A DNA stretch of 64,000 nt from an uncultured Marinobacter sp. (lineage in GTDB: Bacteria; Pseudomonadota; Gammaproteobacteria; Pseudomonadales; Oleiphilaceae). The DNA lies in NCBI RefSeq assembly GCF_946886895.1, contig NZ_CAMPJO010000006.1:191872-255871 (forward strand), in the 5' to 3' direction. The notes under the pieces are model-generated. The model saw only the letters and a program-made list of their open reading frames with translations, had not been told where the DNA came from and did no database searches. Of this stretch, positions 51,224 through 60,874 are shown piece by piece. A program made the translations under genes and the position numbers. Position 1 is the first letter of the stretch, and every line of letters begins with the position of its first letter.

Positions 51224-52311
51224 CCCAGAATGGAAACAATGTGATTATCCTCGGTGGCTACGGAGCCGCCGGTAAGGCCATTGCATCTCTTCTCGGCAAA
51301 AGCCTGTCTGGAACAATAACTCTGGCCGGAAGATCCATAGTAAAAGCCCAGCAAATGGTAATTCGACTGGAAAGCGACGCTGGTTTCCAGGCGAACCTGA
51401 GAGCTGAGTTAGTTGACGTGTCTGACGAAGCGCAAGCCAGGCAGTGCTCAGAAGGTCAGGATGTGGTCGTTGTTGCCTGCGACATTTCGTCGGCTTCAAT
51501 CGAGAATTTGGCGAAAGGGTGCTTAACGAATAAAGCTGATTACATCGATATAACCCCACACCCCTACAAGCTCCCAGTCTTTAAAAAAATGCGGGATTTG
51601 ATTGAAGCCAGTGAGAGCCGGTTCGTACTGGACGCCGGTGCGGATCCTGGTTTGCCCGGATGGCTGGCTCGATGGCTTGATGAAAGAGCTGCTGGGAACC
51701 TGCGGGAGGTAGTTATGTATGGGCGTTATCGCTCAACCGATATAGGCTTGGGCGGTGTTGCAGACATCATCCGCGCATCTGACAGGCAGGGTTGGATCTA
51801 CGACCGAAGCTGGCGTAAAAGTCAATTCTGGAATTTGCGCTTTAAACGATTCGAAGGTGGTTTGGGAACCAGTCTTTGTGTTCCGGTTCTGTTGGATGAA
51901 CTGGAGTTCATTCCACACGAGCTTTTACTGGAAAAACTCAGGTTCTATCACGCAGGCCTCAACCCTATTACCAACACCTTGATGATGCTTGAGAAGGCAG
52001 GGGTGCTTGACAGAATACCTTTCGGATTTCGTCAGAATGCCTTTTATAAGGCCCTGATGACGTTTACAGGCAGGCCTTTTGGTTTGTCTTTGTCAGCGGA
52101 GAGCCTTGGGTCGGAACCTAATCGCCAGGTTTGGATTGGGCATCCCGATCTTTATTTGGCAACAGCAATACCCGCAGCAATCATGTGTAAGCTTCTTGTT
52201 GCAAAAACGAATCTGGTTCCAGGCTATGGATACTTGGGGCAATGGGCAATTCAACATAAGGAATTCCTTGCAGAGTTACAAAATGAAGGCTATTGGTACA
52301 TGGAACTTTAA
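51220..52311 (+). CDS. Saccharopine-dehydrogenase-like NAD(P)-binding protein
   Basis: A 363-residue protein. The Rossmann N-terminus NVIILGGYGAAGKAIASLLG gives GxGxxG-type NAD(P) binding. ADYIDITPHPYKLPVFKKM and LDAGADPGLPGWLARWL are typical of proteins annotated saccharopine dehydrogenase NADP-binding domain. The substrate is unknown and lysine metabolism is not implied. It is co-expressed with an SRPBCC protein behind a MerR-type promoter, so a stress role is likely but unproven. Confidence 0.8.
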   Translation: MTQNGNNVIILGGYGAAGKAIASLLGKSLSGTITLAGRSIVKAQQMVIRLESDAGFQANLRAELVDVSDEAQARQCSEGQDVVVVACDISSASIENLAKGCLTNKADYIDITPHPYKLPVFKKMRDLIEASESRFVLDAGADPGLPGWLARWLDERAAGNLREVVMYGRYRSTDIGLGGVADIIRASDRQGWIYDRSWRKSQFWNLRFKRFEGGLGTSLCVPVLLDELEFIPHELLLEKLRFYHAGLNPITNTLMMLEKAGVLDRIPFGFRQNAFYKALMTFTGRPFGLSLSAESLGSEPNRQVWIGHPDLYLATAIPAAIMCKLLVAKTNLVPGYGYLGQWAIQHKEFLAELQNEGYWYMEL

Positions 52312-52394
52312 TCTGGATGACCCTGACTCAGATTTCTCAACCCGTTTAAAGCTTGAAACCCATGCATACATGACAAAGCCTGAGCAAACCATCA

Positions 52395-52907
52395 TCAGGC
52401 GATCCCCAACTTCTTTTTTATTGGCAGAGGTAAACCGTCGTAGATTTCGTCCAATGGTTCTGCGGCCAACGCCCTCAATTCTTCATTTTTCATCCGCAAT
52501 TCCTTGACCAGACCGACCAGGTCGTCTTTCCGGCTTTTCCTGACCCCTGTGGCAGTGGGGTGTTCGGCCCGCTTCAGTTTCGCGCTCTTGGCTTCTTCTA
52601 GATCCACGTTTATTGCATTGAGGTACTGTTTGAAATTGGGCGAATAGCTCGACGTGTGCATGAGCGTTGCGCGATTCATGCCGAGTGCCGCAGCGACTTC
52701 GGAGCCCTTGATTCGATAGTTTTTCTTCACGAGAAAATCCGTAGGCGTGCGGTGACGCCGAATGTAGAGCGCCTTCTCTCTTTTCATATCCTCCACACAC
52801 TGCCAGGCGGCGGCACTGGCGTTTCTGTCGGAAACCCAGTCTGGACGATCTTCGAGCCCTTTGTTGGCCCCGGCCTCCGCACGTTTTTTTAGATACTCCA
52901 TCACCAT
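52395..52907 (-). CDS. ginD: GinD-like small helix-turn-helix/coiled-coil protein
   Basis: A 170-residue basic protein, last gene of the recombinase operon. The middle has a helix-turn-helix-like part (YRIKGSEVAAALGMNRATLM, near residues 63-82). The C-terminal part is a coiled coil (KELRMKNEELRALAAEPLDE). Its size and place after three recombinases match GinD of GInt islands, which is needed for integration and excision there. It starts at the TAATG overlap with the stop of the preceding gene. The homology cannot be tested here, so the symbol rests on context. Confidence 0.65.
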   Translation of the reverse strand: MVMEYLKKRAEAGANKGLEDRPDWVSDRNASAAAWQCVEDMKREKALYIRRHRTPTDFLVKKNYRIKGSEVAAALGMNRATLMHTSSYSPNFKQYLNAINVDLEEAKSAKLKRAEHPTATGVRKSRKDDLVGLVKELRMKNEELRALAAEPLDEIYDGLPLPIKKKLGIA

Positions 52908-55594
52908 TACGCAGCCCTCGACTTGTAACTGGTTAACACGGATTCAAGCTCAGATAGTGCCTCATGGCGGGCGTTCAGCGTCCGGACGTGACGAGTGACA
53001 TTGCGCACCAACTCGAACGAAGGCTGTTTGAAAATGTCCGGGACGACCGGGTTCTTCAGAACCTCAACATGTGACGCAATTTGAAAAAGCATCCACTCGA
53101 CATTGGTCGTCTGCATCAGATTATGGACGCACCCCAGGCACAACTCCGGGGACGCATTGTGACGCATCGGTTCACCCTGTTCGGCACATCTGGCCCTATA
53201 CCTGGTCCGCCGCATCAGCAAACAATACCCCCAGGGATTCGCCTTGATGTTTTCAACCTCTATGGTTGCCAGTTGCTCGGCCAATTCTGTCTGTTGCTCC
53301 GGGCTCTGGACGCGCGTTTGCCGGAGGAGGCGGCGCAGTAATTTGTTCATTTCACCGGCGTAGCCTTCGCCGTGATTTTTAATGTAGTTGTGGACAAGCG
53401 AATTAATGACGCGGATCTTAACCAGTTGGTGGCCTGCGCGGTTGTCTTTATCGCGGATGTAAGCCAGCCACATGGTTCGACTGATGTGTTTAAACTGGCT
53501 GCGGATCATCCAGCCTGCATCACCATCAAACCGTCGGTAAATCGCCTCTGCCCACATGTGGCGGAACGCGTGGGGGCTTGGATACAGTGCCTCACCCAGC
53601 ACCTCGCTGTGGATAGTTTTGGATGTTTCCCCCGATCGGCACTCGACTTCACTGAGTGAGAAAAGCCAATCCCGTGTTTCGTCGGACAGGTGAGTGTCAA
53701 GCAGAGCCCGCCAGTCTGGCCGCAGGGTACCGTTACGGTATTGGTTCACCCAGTCTTTCTTGTCGCCGACAGATTTCTGGAAAAAGAAAGCCAGCCGAGG
53801 CCACTCTTCACGGGTTCGACGATGCGCCTCTCGTAAATTCCCGTCTAGTGTGAGTTCGTTCCATTCGTTGGTGGAGCGCAATACCAAAAGCCGTTCCTTT
53901 TCCCGGTACTGGTCCATCGTCAGCAAATCGCCGGATGCTTCAGCTTGCGCCAAACTTTGCCACGACTTCCAGTTATCGATCAGTTCAAAACCGGCATAAT
54001 GCTGGACGTAGTGGGGCCAAAGGCCACCGACGGCTCTGAGCACTGATTCTTCAGACTGGGAGGGGATTTTTTTATTGAATGTTCCATACAAACATGGCCG
54101 GTTATCGTCAGAGCCATGCATACGCCCCAGGCGCTCAGCGATAGCAACAGCACTGAACGTGACTTCCCGTAACTGTCGGAATCGCCCGGATGTCTTATAG
54201 ACGTACCAATCTACCTGATAGCGATACGGGAAGGCATACTGATCCAGCTTGTCCATGTTTTGGTTGCGCTGGATGTCAGAATAGGAAAACCCGAACTCAC
54301 TTGCTCGCCATCCGGTCAACGCCACCACACCGACTAAGCCAGCTGACGCGACCAGTTCAATGAATTGGCGAGGCAGACTGTAGCCACCTTTCGTCTTTTT
54401 TCCGCCCTCGTAGGCCGTTCCTTCAAGGCCAAAAGATTTAAAGAATGCCACCGTGGGCACAAAAGAGCCACTTTGGTCACAGCGTTGTTTCATGGCATCG
54501 AGATTTTGCAGGAACAAGTGCCAGGGCACCGGCCTCTGACATTCCCCCAGAAGGTACTGCGTTTCCTCGATATCCTCCCGGCGCAGCCAGTTCCAGATGA
54601 TAACCCGCAGGCGGTCTACGGTCTCTGGTGACGGGATAAGGCCGAAAGCCTCGCCAATCTGCTCTAACACATTTTCTTTCAGGACGTGATGTTCGAAGCG
54701 TGCCTGACGGTGAGCTTCCAGGAAGTAATCCACAACAGCCGTCTGCACCCGCTGCCCCAATGCTGGCCTACTTGGCCATATCTCGGTGACCGGTCGCCCC
54801 TCAAGGGTCCGGGAGATATGAGCCCTAACAGATGTCTGGCTTATGCCCAGATCCGTGGCAATCGTTGCACAGGCTTGCAGTGTTTGACTGAGGGCGCAGG
54901 CAAGCGGGGCGTGCTCCTCAAAAAAATTGAGACAGTGCTCCACATAATATCTACCGTGATCCAGAGTAAGCAGGTTAAAGGATTGGCCTTTTTTCCAATC
55001 CTGATAGGTCAGGTTATTATCCGTCAGTTCAGGAATCAGCACCTTGAACTGCCTCCTGACATGAGCTTCCGTCACATCCCGAGAGATCCAGTCGAGACCC
55101 AACTCCGAAGTGGCGTCTTTCAGCGCTTGAAGGGGCATGAGAAACGTCATGTCCATTTGACTGCGTAAGGCTTTCAGCGGCGAGGGGCGTCCCCCTCTCC
55201 AATTGTTCGTTAGCATAAACGTCAACACAGCTCGGCTGTTTTCGCGGGTGAGTTGGCGCAGGTTTCTTCGCGCCAAGGCGACCATCCATAGCCTCAGTCC
55301 TTTCAGTCTTCTTGTGTAGCTGTTGACGGTCGTCGATTCGGCGAGGGACAGCCAGATCTCTTTGGAGAGCGAGACGGAATCAATGCCCTGTTCCCGCACC
55401 CAGTCTGGATAGACCTTAGAGAGTTCCAAAACAGAGTCAAAGTCGACCGTGTAACGTTTTCCCCTCAGGTTGATGAATTGCCATACGTTCTCCGTGAATT
55501 GATTACTCTGGTTACCAGGCAAAGCACTGAGACGTGCCTGCAATTCATTGAGATCCCCTAGGTTCCGATGCCGACGTGCTAACGTTGCGGTCAT
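52907..55594 (-). CDS. ginC: GinC-like very large tyrosine recombinase
   Basis: An 895-residue protein, far longer than usual integrases (about 400). The C-terminal third holds a tyrosine-recombinase domain: LTGWRASEFGFSYSD (first catalytic Arg), SPHAFRHMWAEAIYRRFDG (HxxR), KHISRTMWLAYIRDKDN (His/Trp and the Tyr nucleophile), followed by a Cys-rich tail (RYRARCAEQ, ASPELCLGCVHN), which may bind zinc. It begins ATGACC overlapping the ginB stop (ATGA). Third of three recombinases in the operon. Confidence 0.85.
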   Translation of the reverse strand: MTATLARRHRNLGDLNELQARLSALPGNQSNQFTENVWQFINLRGKRYTVDFDSVLELSKVYPDWVREQGIDSVSLSKEIWLSLAESTTVNSYTRRLKGLRLWMVALARRNLRQLTRENSRAVLTFMLTNNWRGGRPSPLKALRSQMDMTFLMPLQALKDATSELGLDWISRDVTEAHVRRQFKVLIPELTDNNLTYQDWKKGQSFNLLTLDHGRYYVEHCLNFFEEHAPLACALSQTLQACATIATDLGISQTSVRAHISRTLEGRPVTEIWPSRPALGQRVQTAVVDYFLEAHRQARFEHHVLKENVLEQIGEAFGLIPSPETVDRLRVIIWNWLRREDIEETQYLLGECQRPVPWHLFLQNLDAMKQRCDQSGSFVPTVAFFKSFGLEGTAYEGGKKTKGGYSLPRQFIELVASAGLVGVVALTGWRASEFGFSYSDIQRNQNMDKLDQYAFPYRYQVDWYVYKTSGRFRQLREVTFSAVAIAERLGRMHGSDDNRPCLYGTFNKKIPSQSEESVLRAVGGLWPHYVQHYAGFELIDNWKSWQSLAQAEASGDLLTMDQYREKERLLVLRSTNEWNELTLDGNLREAHRRTREEWPRLAFFFQKSVGDKKDWVNQYRNGTLRPDWRALLDTHLSDETRDWLFSLSEVECRSGETSKTIHSEVLGEALYPSPHAFRHMWAEAIYRRFDGDAGWMIRSQFKHISRTMWLAYIRDKDNRAGHQLVKIRVINSLVHNYIKNHGEGYAGEMNKLLRRLLRQTRVQSPEQQTELAEQLATIEVENIKANPWGYCLLMRRTRYRARCAEQGEPMRHNASPELCLGCVHNLMQTTNVEWMLFQIASHVEVLKNPVVPDIFKQPSFELVRNVTRHVRTLNARHEALSELESVLTSYKSRAA

Positions 55595-57684
55595 TCCACA
55601 GTCTCCAGGAGGTAATCAAACAAATTGGGTAGATGGGGCTTGAGGTTGGCATATTGTTTTTGGGCCTCAGCAGCAGAACGCATACGGGCCAGATTGCGCG
55701 TCATCCATTCAACGCGGATCAACAGCGTGCGCTCGACCCAATCGGGCCGGACTGCGAGCATTTGCGGTAGCCGAGCCTCGGCTTCAGCGATCGTATGAAT
55801 AAATAGCAGCGCCTGCCCCACTGTGTCAGGAACGAGGATGACATCGTCGTTTTGGACCCGTTCGATCGACTGATCGATCGAATGAACTCGAACGTCCTCT
55901 GAACCGGTGGCCTCCACCACGCGAGTGCTCAACTCCAGATCGTTCACCGCTGCCGCCATCGCGGAGACGGATGGTTGGTAGACAACATTCTGAAGATCGT
56001 TCAGAACCAGGCGAGTGACCCGACCTGCACGGTTGACGAAATCCTTATTGGCGTCGGTCAGATAAGCATGCTTTTCGGTTGCCGAAGTGTGCGAGTGGTG
56101 GTTGATCAGGTCACCGTCACGGTAGCGGTCCGACCCCGCATGGACGGCAGTGGTCTTCACATGCGTGAGAGAAAATATGTGCTGAGGAAGCGGGCGCGCG
56201 ACCGACTCGCGGTACGCCCCGATATTATTTCCGGGTATCTTTGCGAAAATGCCCACGGGCTCGCTGCCTTGAGTCAGCGCCAACGCGGCGTCCAGAAAAA
56301 TCGAACTGGCACCGGAACGCCTTAAAGCTGCGTCAATTCGCCGCTGGACGCGAGGTAATTGCCAGATTCGCCACAAGAAAGAGATATCTCCTTTCTGCGC
56401 GAAACCTTCTCTAATGTCCGGCATCGCTTTTTCTGACATAACGTTGAATTGGAAAACAGGGCTAGGGACCGGCAAACCTGTTAAGTAGCGATATTGGGCT
56501 TTTGTCCAGCAATCGGACGCCATCAGAATCGCTGGTTGCCGAGTCGAGCTGGCGCGGCCCTTATAGTAACAACACTCCATCGCAATCAGGCGACCGGATT
56601 GATTGAATTCGAGTGCGTAGTCCGTTGTTTTCAGTTTGGGAATATCGGTTGGCTGCACCGCTTCACAGGCAACCAGCCAAGCCATCAGGCGCTCCTCAAG
56701 AGGGGAGTAAGCGTGTTGATAATCCGGATGACAAATGGTGGGAGAGCGAGCCCAGGACCGAATACGTTGGCCACAGACCCGAGGCATAGAGGCCAAGCTT
56801 TCAATGCCGCTCTGAGATAACAGCGTTTTGATAGACTCTCGGTCAGAAGGACGAACCAAATCCAGCCACAGCAGTTCTGTCCATGCGTCTCGCGGCTGCC
56901 CTGCGGAATCAAACGAACCAAAACGCCTTAATATCTTGTAGTTCCATTTACGAAACCAGTTCTTCCCGCAAGCAGGTTCTTCAAACGTTGTGATGGGGTG
57001 TTGCTGCCATTCTGCCCGGACGTCCAGTAGATGAAGTAGTGTCTCGGCAATCGTCACCCGAAAGCTCAAAAACAATCTGCTCGGGCTTTCCAGTTGAAGG
57101 TATTTTTGCTCACCGAGAACAGATCGCAGCCAGGGCAGATTGAACCAGTCCGTAAGGGTATATGGCTTAGCATCCCCTCCTTTTGAAGGCTTTGACACCT
57201 TCAGTAGTGCCTTTAGATAGTTGAAATCCTCGTCAGTCAGGCCGGGGCTAGCCAGGGCCCTGTTCATAACTGCGGTTAAAAATTCTAACGGGCTGCGCTT
57301 CTGGCCCTGCTGATTCATGCAATACGCTTCGTAGGCCTTCAGGCAATCGTAACGATTGATATCCCTGCTTTCGTAACCCGTTTCATTCACCCAATCTATG
57401 AATCGTCGTATGGCGTCCGAATAAGCTCGTCGCGATGTCTCTGTAAGGCCATGAAACCAGTCTGATTGAAATGTGGCGGAGGCCCCCTGGAAAATGGTTT
57501 CGTGAAATTTGTTTTCCCGGGCCAATGCTATGATCTGAGTGGTACCAGCCTGAGTGTTGTATGTGATTCGAGTGGGCTTAATCGATGTATATGTGGGTTG
57601 TTCCGGCAGCGTTTGATCGAATGCTTTAGCCATATCGTCCGCTGCATGCGCCAGCTCAGCCACTCCGTCCAACTTTTCACTCAC
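55591..57684 (-). CDS. ginB: GinB-like large tyrosine recombinase
   Basis: A 697-residue protein. A SAM-like core-binding part (GLTETSRRAYSDAIRRFIDW, residues about 75-95) is followed by a long central region. Catalytic motifs appear near LAWLVACEAVQPTDIPKLK and in the C-terminal INHHSHTSATEKHAYLTDAN, where the His and Tyr of the active site are placed. Some catalytic residues are less clear than in GinA, as is known for GInt recombinases. It overlaps ginA by 4 bp and ginC by 4 bp. Confidence 0.8.
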   Translation of the reverse strand: MSEKLDGVAELAHAADDMAKAFDQTLPEQPTYTSIKPTRITYNTQAGTTQIIALARENKFHETIFQGASATFQSDWFHGLTETSRRAYSDAIRRFIDWVNETGYESRDINRYDCLKAYEAYCMNQQGQKRSPLEFLTAVMNRALASPGLTDEDFNYLKALLKVSKPSKGGDAKPYTLTDWFNLPWLRSVLGEQKYLQLESPSRLFLSFRVTIAETLLHLLDVRAEWQQHPITTFEEPACGKNWFRKWNYKILRRFGSFDSAGQPRDAWTELLWLDLVRPSDRESIKTLLSQSGIESLASMPRVCGQRIRSWARSPTICHPDYQHAYSPLEERLMAWLVACEAVQPTDIPKLKTTDYALEFNQSGRLIAMECCYYKGRASSTRQPAILMASDCWTKAQYRYLTGLPVPSPVFQFNVMSEKAMPDIREGFAQKGDISFLWRIWQLPRVQRRIDAALRRSGASSIFLDAALALTQGSEPVGIFAKIPGNNIGAYRESVARPLPQHIFSLTHVKTTAVHAGSDRYRDGDLINHHSHTSATEKHAYLTDANKDFVNRAGRVTRLVLNDLQNVVYQPSVSAMAAAVNDLELSTRVVEATGSEDVRVHSIDQSIERVQNDDVILVPDTVGQALLFIHTIAEAEARLPQMLAVRPDWVERTLLIRVEWMTRNLARMRSAAEAQKQYANLKPHLPNLFDYLLETVE

Positions 57685-58874
57685 CTCCCACCCTCCAGTT
57701 CTAACATTTGGAGTCTCATGCGGATGTACCGAGTTGTGACCGATGAGGCATGACCGTTTCGCCCGATGGTGTGCCGGAGTCGCTGGGCAACAACAATAAG
57801 CGCTGCCGATTCCGAGCGTGTTTCCCGGCCGTCAGGCCCCGTGAGTTCTTCATGAAACAGTTCAGTTGCGAAAGTATGGCGCAGATCGTGAAAACTCAGA
57901 CTTGGGTGCAAACCAGCCTCACCAGCCCTCTGTCGAAAGCGTCGGGAGGCGTGCCACTCGCTGATGCCCGTACCGAGAAATCGCGGATCCGTTCTGAGAA
58001 AAAAGCTTTCATCCGCACCTCCGCTTTCGTCAATCAGCCACTGGCGTTCGGTACTAAAGTACCGCTTCATATCGGAAAGCAACTCTCTGTCAAAATACAC
58101 CCAACCACTCTTGCTGTTTTTGGCATAGCGACCCTCCAGCCAGTAGCCAAACTGCTCGACGTGGTCGTATGCTCGGTCGTCCAACTGTTTGAATAGAGGA
58201 CTCAAGGCGGGTGTGCGCAGACCCTGTAACTCCGCCGTCCTGAGGCCCACCTCGAACCCCATTCTCATCATGAGTTTTTCAGCCAACGTTTCACAATGAT
58301 TCAGCAATGTGAGACGCGCGTGTCTCGGAACGTACTGGATGTAATGTTGTTTGGTGTTCCGTTCCGCCATGGCCTGCCGGGTCCGTCGATAAACGCGCAG
58401 CGCCAGGCGTGGGGAAAATTCCATGTAATGCAGGAAGTTATAATAAGCGGTGAGTGCTGATAGATGGGTCTGGAGGGATTGCGCCGATTCAAGAAGGTTT
58501 GAAAGCACTTCATTGAGGTAATGATTCACGAATCGCTCACTACAGGACGAAGAGGCATGCAGTCCCGCCGTTTGATGATTCAGCCGACATTCTTCCAGGT
58601 AGCCCAGAAACTGAGCCAAAGCGTAGACATAGGCTCGCATCGTCGCATCAGAGACTTCTCTCTCGACCAGTTCGTAGAGCTTACTGGTGCGCCCTTGCAA
58701 CGTTCCATCGGATAATTCTTTGATCTCAAAGACAGCGCTGAATCGAGCTAGAAACGTAGTGAACATAAGCGGGAGAAGCGGTGGTTTACGTCTCTCATTG
58801 AGGATTAGCCAAAACGGCTCAAAACGGTGACCGTTAAACTGATAATCGACTTGCCTCTCTACGCAAACTGTCAC
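57681..58874 (-). CDS. ginA: GinA-like tyrosine recombinase
   Basis: A 397-residue integrase, first gene of the operon, starting with GTG at 58874. The core-binding part is in residues 60-170. The catalytic motifs are clear: first Arg in MGFEVGLRTAELQGLR, HxxR in LSFHDLRHTFATELFH, the second His in QRLRHTIGRNGHASS and Tyr in VTTRYIRMRLQ. It lies about 85 bp inside the right end of the island. The three recombinases and the small protein overlap each other by 1 to 4 bases, so they act as one unit. Confidence 0.9.
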   Translation of the reverse strand: MTVCVERQVDYQFNGHRFEPFWLILNERRKPPLLPLMFTTFLARFSAVFEIKELSDGTLQGRTSKLYELVEREVSDATMRAYVYALAQFLGYLEECRLNHQTAGLHASSSCSERFVNHYLNEVLSNLLESAQSLQTHLSALTAYYNFLHYMEFSPRLALRVYRRTRQAMAERNTKQHYIQYVPRHARLTLLNHCETLAEKLMMRMGFEVGLRTAELQGLRTPALSPLFKQLDDRAYDHVEQFGYWLEGRYAKNSKSGWVYFDRELLSDMKRYFSTERQWLIDESGGADESFFLRTDPRFLGTGISEWHASRRFRQRAGEAGLHPSLSFHDLRHTFATELFHEELTGPDGRETRSESAALIVVAQRLRHTIGRNGHASSVTTRYIRMRLQMLELEGGR

Positions 58875-58920
58875 ATTGCCACCGGCACTTGAAGGGTCTT
58901 CGTATACTTTGCCGATCTGA

Positions 58921-59535
58921 CTACAATAGCAATGCTTTTCTTATTCGATGTTGGTCTTTCGAAAAGCTTGCCTCGACCGGCCAAAGATTTATCTGGTCAT
59001 TAGCAAATCTTTGGCGCTTATTATCTGGCCATTGCTGTGCTCCTCTCTCCCATGACCATGCGAGGGGTACAATGTGGTCAATATCAATCTGCGATGCGTT
59101 CTGTATTACCTTATTGGTGAAGGGGCTGATCCATCGGCCAGTGATTACTCGACAACGTTTATCCGATGCAAACCGCACAGGGGTGGAGGAAGTGGCGATC
59201 AATGCTTCTGCTCGACTATCCTGACAATCCCCATCGGAGTCGTCCCAACCATAACCAAACGCAGACCGCTCATATCCTTGAATCTCTCCTGACGGCTTTT
59301 GATCCGCTTTGAGCGATGCTAGGGTCATTCCTTTCGGAAGCTCTCCGCCGCTCTTCAGGCAGGCATTAAGAGAATCATAGGCTTGGTAGTTCTTGGTTCT
59401 CTCGTACCAGCTGCTTTCTGGAGGATGACACAGGCCGGTATTCGATTTTTTTACGACGTTGGCATTGGTCGTATAGCTAAATAAGAATCCAGCTATGAGA
59501 ACAGCGAACGCCAAGGCCTTGGAGCTTTGAAGCAT
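58921..59535 (-). pseudogene. N-terminal part of a secreted HNH nuclease, cut by the GInt island
   Basis: A signal peptide (SSKALAFAVLIAGFLFSYTT, then NAN) is followed by an HNH/DUF1524 nuclease domain with DIDHIVPLAWSWERGAQQWP and NDQINLWPVEAS, including the active-site D-H pair and N. After VEAS the reading changes to non-conserved residues (SKDQHRIRKALLL) that are the island sequence, and a stop is reached at 58921. The lost end (SLNRSKGAHGPSDW...) is at 43343-43510. The ORF may still be expressed but lacks the conserved C-terminus. Confidence 0.88.
58957..58969. repeat. Right imperfect direct repeat of the GInt island
   Basis: TTTCGAAAAGCTT at the point where the HNH gene is interrupted; it aligns imperfectly with 43503-43515. 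Confidence 0.5.
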
Positions 59536-59816
59536 GAGGAATAAGTGTCCTGGTGAGTTTGAACTGGATATTGGGTACAAGCGTATTTTCGATTACTTTC
59601 GGCTGCATAATTCTAAGGAAAAAGATCTCATCCACGGAAGTGAATGTGACAATCTTTCAGTCGCGGCTCCGAAGCCTGTGAGCAATGATAGGCGAGAGGA
59701 GTGTATGTATTGAAGGTAGCGCCCGCAACAGTAACCGGTCGATGATCCACGCTGTTGTATGTGCCCTACTGCAATGAGTCTCGAACCTTACATATACAGA
59801 AGAAGATCAACGATTC

Positions 59817-60503
59817 ATGACTATTAGCTTTTTTGATAAATACGAGTTGTCGTCCGGCTTTCATGGATGGCGTGTTGTCGCTACCATCCGAGGCAAGCGT
59901 TATCAGAAATACTTTTCAATGAAGCGACCAAACACCCGAATTACTCAAGACTTCTGGTTCAAATATCAAGAGACCCGAGCCCGTTATTACGAGGCTCGAT
60001 ATCAGGCCCGTTCCGCCGCCATCCAGTACATTGACTTTATCAGCAAAGATCATGCGGCAACCCGCCCCTGTCGTGGTGTTGGTTTTCATGGAATTACGCT
60101 TGGTATTGGGACTGGAAGAAGTGCCCAGGAAACCTGTTATTTCTCCGTCAACAAACGAGGAGCCGCCACGAAATTCTATATCGCTGAAGGGGCATCCTTG
60201 TCCAAAGCCTGGAAGCAGGCTGTATGTCGGTGGGGAGAGGTATTCGATGTCCGGCCAAAGGACATTGCAAAGAAACTCATCCAGGTCCCCAGCCCCGATC
60301 ATTTCAAATACCTTCGCAAGCAGTTAAACGAACGGGAAGGCTATGATTACCCGGTCAGCGTCCTCCACCATGTTTACGCTGAGCAGCGAAGCTATCTGGA
60401 AAGACAAAAAGCCCGGAAGAGCACAAAAGGGGAGGTTGGTCAGGACGATCTTTTGAGCATGTACGCGAATTTGGAGCGCCAAGTGTCGGAGTTTCGGAAG
60501 TGA
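59817..60503 (+). CDS. Hypothetical basic protein with an AP2/Arm-type N-terminus
   Basis: A 228-residue protein rich in Arg, Lys and Tyr. The N-terminus GFHGWRVVATIRGKRYQKYF resembles a three-stranded DNA-binding sheet (AP2-like or integrase Arm domain), and is repeated weakly later (GITLGIGTGRSAQETCYFSV). The C-terminal part is helical. No catalytic motif is visible. It lies just outside the right end of the island, next to a GmrSD-like gene. Likely a DNA-binding protein of mobile or defence DNA, with low certainty. Confidence 0.6.
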   Translation: MTISFFDKYELSSGFHGWRVVATIRGKRYQKYFSMKRPNTRITQDFWFKYQETRARYYEARYQARSAAIQYIDFISKDHAATRPCRGVGFHGITLGIGTGRSAQETCYFSVNKRGAATKFYIAEGASLSKAWKQAVCRWGEVFDVRPKDIAKKLIQVPSPDHFKYLRKQLNEREGYDYPVSVLHHVYAEQRSYLERQKARKSTKGEVGQDDLLSMYANLERQVSEFRK

Positions 60504-60874
60504 GCCTATTTCTGCTGCGGCTGTCATAGGATGATCCCAGGGCGACTGGCCTCGCGGGGCCAACTACAGCGGTCAACTGCCGGATCATAGGATGTCGCCC
60601 TTTCATGACACCAACAACTCCGAAATCACCGTTGTTGACAACAAATCCGATTCTGATCTGGGCACCACGTGAAGAGTTCGCTGGTCCGTGACACCAAGCC
60701 AGCGATTATGCTCATTACCCACTTTCGTAACGATGCCAACGGTATTGATAGGGGTAAGGACTTGGCTCGACAGCCAGCCGAAGATCTCGCAGTATGGTAC
60801 TTTTCCGAGAACTACCATCTGTGTACCGAGGACATGCTGGAAACTTGGGCTGGTGAAAAGGAGTAAATACAGCG
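60504..60874. other. Intergenic region before the GmrSD-like gene
   Basis: About 370 bp. Two opposite short ORFs overlap here (plus 60669-60866, minus 60603-60818) and neither can be preferred. The plus one ends 8 bases before the next start and could be translationally coupled to it. The ribosome site AAGGAG (60858-60863) belongs to the GmrSD-like gene. Confidence 0.45.

Larger units (their letters stand above)
43503..58969 (-). mobile_element. GInt-type genomic island (15.5 kb)
   Basis: The element has the three-part layout described for GInts: an operon of three large recombinases plus a small protein (ginABCD-like, right end, reading inward), a cargo (44022-52311) and an AT-rich end (43511-44021). 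Its insertion split an HNH nuclease gene. The flanks are imperfect direct repeats: TTCAATGAAACTT at 43503-43515 and TTTCGAAAAGCTT at 58957-58969. Boundaries are exact to about 10 bp. Naming follows published GInt elements; the assignment rests on gene size, order, overlap and target disruption. Confidence 0.8.

Noticed and set aside
60603..60866. Two opposed small ORFs before the GmrSD-like gene
   Set aside because: They overlap each other; neither has a ribosome site or known family, so neither can be preferred.
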